Part shown: one piece after another, positions 58,750 through 64,000 of the stretch
Position numbering within the stretch: position 1 is the stretch's first letter
Layout: the number at the start of each line of letters is the position of its first letter
From: Phoma sp. XZ068
Taxonomy: Eukaryota; Ascomycota; Dothideomycetes; Pleosporales; Didymellaceae
Length of the DNA: 64,000 bases
NCBI GenBank assembly: GCA_004835665.1
Contig: RBKR01000002.1
Span: forward strand, 992,001 to 1,056,000
Direction of reading: 5' to 3'
Notes under the pieces: generated by a model
What the model was told of the DNA's origin: nothing
Seen by the model: only the letters and a program-made list of their open reading frames with translations
Database searches by the model: none
Program-made: the position numbers and the translations under genes

Positions 58750-59780
58750 TCGCTTTATTTGATTCTACATTGCTCCATGCTTTTCATTTCAATACCGTTT
58801 GTCGACCTCTTGACGTAGCCACGAGAATCATATGAAACATCAGGGGTGCCAAACTGACGGTGTAGAATGCTAGAGAAGGCAGGAGCACAGCTGATTATCA
58901 CAGCTAAGATGGAAGTCAGGGACGCTTGCATAAAATTTAGCGGTCACTGCACGTACCCATTGAAGTATCGATAACCATCCACATTTGCAACCATTTTGGG
59001 TGTGGGGTTGATGGCACCCGTCTTTTACTCCGACCTGGACAACACCAAGTGTAGCAAAGAGCTTCAGGGGAGGAGTTTATCGTCACCTACATTAACAGAG
59101 AAGTTTTGCACCCTGATGTTACTTACAATACATATCCAGCCACTACCGAAGAGCAAAAGGATGCCAAACTTCTGCGTTATAGGCAATTAAAGACTCCACG
59201 TTAATCGAAAAGGCAGGAACATCACTACCAGTGTCAGTCCGATTGATACCCTTGAAGAATACCACCGAACATACCTGCAAGATCAGTAATTTTGCGACGT
59301 CCACAGAATATGCAAACCACAAACTGAACAGTGCTCGACTTTGTTCATTCGGCTTTGCACATATGCCCTGGTTGTACTTTGCTTTTTGGTCATCGCACAC
59401 GAAGATGGTAGTCATAGAGCCTCCAATAAACGACTTAAAAGCTATCAGTAAACATAGAGGTAAGGTTATGATCATGAAACTTACCAGCACACAGAACGTC
59501 AAAATGCTCTACCAGATAATGTTGTATTTCGTTGGAATTTGTTCCAGTAAATTCCTATACAGTGCCAACGAGGATAACTTTACCAAGGTGAGAGATGCGT
59601 AGAACAACAGTTGGCCTGCTGTGATCCATCGGTAGATCATCCCTGCATCGTCCGCTACAAGTTTGCCGTGCAGTTAGCCTCAGATCGCACTGTAGTCATG
59701 TCATCAAAATCAACCTACATATCTCGGGGTAGATTGGACGCTGATCACCCTCCATCTTGCTCCATTGTGAGTTCGTCTCG
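58750..59780 (-). pseudogene. Broken PTH11-like (fungal rhodopsin-fold) membrane protein
   Basis: Read on the minus strand, family blocks appear in order: helix WITAGQLLFYASLTLVKLSSLALY with RNLLEQIPTKYNIIW, an intron ending near 59432, then GGSMTTIFVC, KYNQGICAKPNEQSRALFSLWFAYSVDVA, later KFGILLLFGSGWICI, and HPKWLQMWMVIDTS. Stops and frame breaks separate them: TAG at 59509-59511 in helix 3, and a change of frame after DVA. The Cys-x-Lys-Pro-x(2)-Q and W(F/Y)AYSVDV blocks are typical of the PF20684 rhodopsin group that includes the PTH11-type receptors. Confidence 0.65.
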
Positions 59781-60028
59781 ACATCTTGAGGCAAGGGCTT
59801 TCCAAGATACCCGAGAACGTAAGCAGGCGCCCCGAGAGTGAATTCGTTTTGTAAAACATGCCAGCGCATGACAGTTGCAGCACATAATCATCCTTTGGAC
59901 CTTTTGATCCTTATCATGCATGCTTATCTGCGTATATGGCAGAGTGTGGGTCAAGGGTTGCGCATGCTAGTGCCTTTTGCCCTGTTAGAAAAACGTGCAG
60001 ATATGCTCGTATCTAAGTTCCTATTTGA

Positions 60029-61073
60029 CTAACCTCCCTCTTGAAGCTCAGAGCGGCTTGGCAACCATTCCTGAAATAATCTCGTTATTTCCTGAATGTC
60101 ACCCTCGATAGTCTCGCGTATGTCGTCATCCACGAACGCCACGTTGTTCATCCCTCCAAAGTCGATCACCCAAGCGTCCATGGCTTTGTCAATGACAACA
60201 TTCATCGGATTGACGTCGCCCCACACTATACCATGAGAATGTAGCTCTTGCACGATGGCAGTGACCTGCTTCTCCCACTTTTCGTGCAGTTCGAACTTGC
60301 GTTGAATTTCCCGGCTTTGCAAGTGAGTCACCGTTTCAGGTGAAACGATCAAAGTCATCAACATGCCTGCGGTCTTCTCACCGTGTTCGCCGGACACCAC
60401 GATACCCTGCAGCTCTGGGACTTTTATCTGAGCCCTGAGGCCAATTTTCTTGATGTGTGACAAGACGGACAAGCTCACGCCCAAACTCTGGTTCACGCAG
60501 TTCCATTCGCGGCTTGAAATACTTAAGAGCTCCCTCTGCCGTCACAATCCTTCCTGGAACTGTATCGAGAGATTTTTCATTATCTCCAGTGGGCACTATG
60601 TAGATGCTGTGCACCGGGAAGCGAGGAATTCCTTGGCAGGCTCCAGGCAGCCTGGTGGTTCGGATAGGAGAGATCGTGCAACATGGCGTGTACAAACACG
60701 TATGCTCTCCTTCGATGCGGATATCATCATCAATACCTGCACCAACAAGCTCGAGGTGAAAGGTAGGCGAGTGGAGGAACCTCTCGAGACTGAGATCCTG
60801 AAGTGATATTTGTGGGGCTAGCCTTTCAAGGACAGGAAGACAGTGTCGGTAAACTTGACCGATAGAATTTACAGGCGGCTCCGACATGCTGATTGGGTGT
60901 TCGCGCCACCGCTTTATTTGCTGCAGGAGCTGGTCTCCGAAGTCTGTGTCTTTGATTCCTGCCATTTCAACTTTGATACGGAACTGTGTGTAACCACACA
61001 GTACTAACATTGTGCAGTCTCTTTCAGTAGAAAAGCCTCTAGAGCAGAAATTGATATAGGGTACTAGCTGCAT
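60029..61073 (-). pseudogene. Protein-kinase-like gene with a one-base frameshift
   Basis: The first half (61073 to about 60477) codes a roughly 200-residue N-terminal part ending in KYFKPRMELREPEFGREL. The second half (about 60470 to 60029) in another frame gives SVLSHIKKIGLRAQIKVPELQGIV, the catalytic loop HGIVWGDVNPMNVVID and VIDFGG. Reading GAG then TTG instead of GAG-CTT joins the halves, so one extra base near 60470-60476 breaks the gene. A GT-AG intron placed there does not restore the frame. It could be a sequencing error, since no other lesion is visible. It belongs to a fungal kinase-like family often found in multi-copy accessory regions. Confidence 0.65.
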
Positions 61074-61766
61074 CTCAGTATGAATCTAAGGTGGAGTTGT
61101 TGCGGAGTGCGACATGAAAATTCCGGTGAAGGATGGCTGTTTATAAGTAACGCAGTACCCCACTTTCTCCAATAATGACGTATCCTAAAATGACCAATGA
61201 GGCATATTGCAAAGCGGGTGCTCCGCAAGCATCATCGGTAAGGGCCGGGCCCGTCCGTGCAAACTCCATCAAGCGATAGTGCATCTAGCAAGTTTCCATA
61301 GCATAGTCTCAAAACAGAAGCGGACACAATGCGACATCTGCACAGATTTGTCAGAATGGTAGCAGATCAGCGGGACTCAAGTGTCTGCGGCTATCTTCAG
61401 TTAAGTAACGTTTCCACGATCTAATAATGTGTCGTGTATTTATAGCATTAACTTGCGGCAAACTTTAGTGCGACAAATGTTGGTGTAGATGCAGCAAACT
61501 CTGTATCAGTCCAGGCATATAGTTGACAAAGGGGATGGATTAGATTAAAGAAGATGCAGGGAATTTGTATAAATATCCAAACGCTCCTACATTAAGATTA
61601 ACTTGCTAAGCTTCATCCGCATAACTAGCTAACCGCCGAAACGTAACTATAACACCACAGGAGAAGGACACGTGCGTTAAAAACTGACTGTGAGGTTCGC
61701 AGTCAAAAATTTGTTGTATTTCGCTTCGCTTTGACCGTTCATTCATGCTGCTCTGTCGGCAAGGTT
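61074..61766. other. Intergenic, no gene seen
   Basis: Nothing coding was recognised on either strand. Confidence 0.5.
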
Positions 61767-62159
61767 TCAACGGCAGTCGGCGTATCCGAGCATAGGATTA
61801 CAATTGCACGAGTTCTCGAGGTTATTACCGGTACACTGAAGTTTCTTTAATACTGCGTCTAAGAGAGAGTGGGCGTCCAACCTACGCGGGCTTGTCCACA
61901 TGGGTACGAGGTTCTCTCGCCGTTAACGGTACAATAGCATCGTTGAGTCCCTTCTGTATCTCTTTAGAGTACAAAAATCAGCGAATATGCAGAGTTAGGT
62001 GTAGTAGAGATCTTACGGAGGGAGCTCTGCCTGTCGAGCATCAAGGCCAGGGTTGACTTCTTTGTTCGCAGCAAGCCGAGACACAGGGCCCAGGAGGGCA
62101 AGAGCCGATTCAAGTAGGGATAAACCCACAACAATAAACGTAGAAAGTGTGAAACGCAT
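61767..62159 (-). CDS. Small secreted cysteine-rich protein, candidate effector
   Basis: Model complement(join(61767..61835,61886..61961,62017..62159)), 95 residues, too finely split to appear as a long ORF. The signal peptide is about residues 1-22 (MRFTLSTFIVVGLSLL), then a short pro-segment with LDARQ, and a mature part with seven cysteines (56, 58, 69, 74, 83, 85, 94) in a C-x-C ... C ... C ... C-x-C ... C pattern. Splice sites GTAAGA and GTAGGT are good. The last acceptor is either at 61836 or nine bases earlier at 61845, both in phase, adding three residues. A TATATAT run lies about 80 bp upstream. No known family was recognised. Confidence 0.65.
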
Positions 62160-63006
62160 ATCTGCTAGAAGGACTTTGTTTTCGAGATACTGAGGTAAAG
62201 CTAGCTTAAAACCAGCGTTTCTTCATGGCACTTGACCAATATATATCCTTCAGGGCAGCAGTGATGTATTCAGGCTAGCTTAAACACGATCCCGCACACC
62301 TGTTAGGGATACTTCCTGCCAACCTTTAGATAACGCAGCTAATTTTCTTCGACGTGTCATACCTAGTATCAGAGTGTGTTCTAAGGTGCCCGCATTTCCT
62401 AATGCTCTGGTGTGGCGCAGGATCTATTAAACTTACTGTGCCGCAACTAGTGAGCCTGCAGCCAAGCAACCAATATGTGTGATTGATGCAACTTAGAAAC
62501 AAATAAGACTTTCCGCAGCACATTGGTCACAGAATAAGCGTTGATTTCCACCTATCAACTTAGTACTAACAACTAAGCCTTGTCTGCAACGACGACCTAA
62601 GCTCAAGTATCCCCTTTGCCAAGTGAAGGGCCATTATAGTAATGAAAAATCAAGCGAGGAGCATCGCTGTAATCTATCATAACACAGTAAAACAAAACTC
62701 ATAGGTAGATGTGGGCACGACAGCGAGAAAACGTTGGGCTAGTACTTGGTGGTTTGGCTCAAATCACAACAGCAAGGCAACAGTTCAGTACAGCAGTGGC
62801 CATTTATTCAAGCAGCTTAACATATTCTATAGCTAGAAAGTATTATAGCAGTAGAGCTAAGTATATGATCAAAATTAAGTATCATAAACTTGTACTTTCC
62901 ATATTGTTTAGCCAGCCGTTAATGACAAACTGCAAGCTTCTACTGTCATTCATTTATCTTGCTCGACTCATTTGATTTACTACTGCTTATATTCTCTCTT
63001 GCAACC
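62160..63006. other. AT-rich intergenic region, no gene seen
   Basis: AT-rich, especially 62640-62990. No motif-bearing frame was found. Confidence 0.5.
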
Positions 63007-63676
63007 ATGTCCAACTCTACTATTGTCTTCATCACGGATGCCGAAAGGAGTTTGTGTTCAGCCCATCCGAATCAAAGTATGTCTTTGACCTGAACAGGTA
63101 TCGGCGAAGGCTGGACTCAAGCATATCCCCAACGCCCAAATCACACTGTGGTCGGAAGCGTCCGTGACGGGAAGTCTCCGATCTATGAAGCACTCATGAA
63201 TTTGCCTGCTGCTGAAGGATCTCGCTTGATCCTGGTTACCATCGATTCAGATCCCATAAAAGCCGTCAAAAACAGCTAAAGAAGCTGGCATTGAGCACAT
63301 TAACATCGTTATCGCGAATAAGGGAATTTTACCTTCACCCGTCCAGCTTGAAACAACGGACCTTGACGAGGTTGTCAAAGCGCTCAATGTAAACGCCGTG
63401 TCGCCCATTGCCATCTACCAGTCCGCTAAGCCGATGCTCGAGAAGTCTGCAAGATCTATCTGGATTTCGGTGAGCAGTGCGGCTGGCTCAATTGGAGACG
63501 CACCAGTCCATCAAGCCCGGTGGCTTCGGGGCAATGGCATGTTCAAGGCCGCGACGAACTTCTGTACTATGGCCATCCGCGGGGTACAACCGAACTTTAT
63601 TGCCAACGCGCTTCACCCTGGTCTCGTACAGATAGACCTCAGTCATGAGCTCGCAACTAAGAAAGGCACGTGTTAG
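63007..63676 (+). pseudogene. Degraded short-chain dehydrogenase/reductase
   Basis: Family order is clear: MSNSTIVFITDA, then GIGEGWTQAYPQRPNHTVVGSVRD, LPAAEGSRLILVTIDS, AKEAGIEHINIVIANKG, ALNVNAVSPIAIYQ, SVSSAAGSIGD, KAATNF and ALHPGLVQIDL. This matches NAD(P)-dependent ketoreductases of the norsolorinic-acid reductase type. Lesions: the Gly-rich nucleotide loop is disrupted and split, one extra A near 63267-63272 shifts the frame before AKEAG, and the catalytic Tyr of Y-x3-K is Asn (NGMFK). The end is also missing. Confidence 0.75.
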
Positions 63677-64000
63677 TGTTATTTTTGGATGATACAAGAT
63701 GCAAGGCATGTACATCGCTCCCAATACACTTAGGACAACTGCGCCAAGCCCATAGTTTCTGTCGTGCCACCATATATCAAAGAGCGTCTGACCATAGTGC
63801 TAACGATACGACCAGGTTAATAATGCCACCCACGAGAAGATGTTTGGCAGGTTTGTTGCATCATGACCGATGGCGAACTCACATGATAGACCGGGCACAG
63901 CAAAAGTGCGGACGCAGCAAAAGCATTCAATAACGATGTGGTGGTGGATTGTATCACTATCGACCAAGACACAGTTTTAATACTAACAAGCTCATGGAAT
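63677..64000. other. Window end, no gene seen
   Basis: 3' flank of the SDR relic; nothing recognisable before the window edge. Confidence 0.45.

Noticed and set aside
1..64000. CRISPR arrays, tRNA or rRNA genes, insertion sequences
   Set aside because: No spaced direct-repeat array, no convincing tRNA cloverleaf (a T-loop-like GTTCAAATCC near 44855 has no matching stems), no transposase or long terminal repeats were seen.

Overview
This window comes from a filamentous ascomycete, most likely a Dothideomycete of the Pleosporales type. The genes carry short GT-AG introns of about 46-77 nt. There are five Zn(II)2Cys6 regulators and several typical fungal families: CFEM-like, PTH11-like, fungal patatin, cyanide hydratase and MARVEL-like. 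The order-level placement is inferred from gene content and not tested. Exon boundaries were placed by eye, and every multi-exon model given as a CDS closes in a single reading frame.

Layout. 0-9.6 kb: a large C2H2/IQ/ankyrin protein cut by the left edge, a patatin-like phospholipase, a CFEM-like membrane protein and an F-box-like protein. 9.8-13.6 kb: a broken berberine-bridge-type oxidase and a degraded lysyl-tRNA synthetase fragment. 13.6-21.1 kb: beta-glucuronidase (GH2), a divergent MFS sugar transporter and a Zn2Cys6 regulator, which look like a glucuronide-use cluster. 21.3-28.8 kb: a kinase pseudogene, a second Zn2Cys6 regulator, a peroxiredoxin-like protein and a small four-helix membrane protein. 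30.9-37.1 kb: a secreted cysteine peptide built from an internal duplication, cyanide hydratase, a DUF3237 secreted protein and a type-B carboxylesterase. 37.6-44.1 kb: relics, a protein with an internal repeat, and two head-to-head Zn2Cys6 regulators, one of them truncated. 45.2-53.6 kb: an anion-type MFS transporter, a mitochondrial tricarboxylate carrier, a Zn2Cys6 regulator and a PrpF-family isomerase, a set that resembles part of the aconitate/itaconate system. 53.8-57.9 kb: a SANT-like nuclear protein and a GH27 alpha-galactosidase. 58.7-64 kb: decayed PTH11-like, kinase and SDR genes around one intact small secreted cysteine-rich gene.

The two most coherent functional units are 13.6-21.1 kb (glucuronide uptake, cleavage and control) and 45.2-53.6 kb (tricarboxylate export, isomerisation and control). 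Between them lies an unusual amount of gene decay, about nine broken genes or relics, which suggests an accessory, fast-evolving region.
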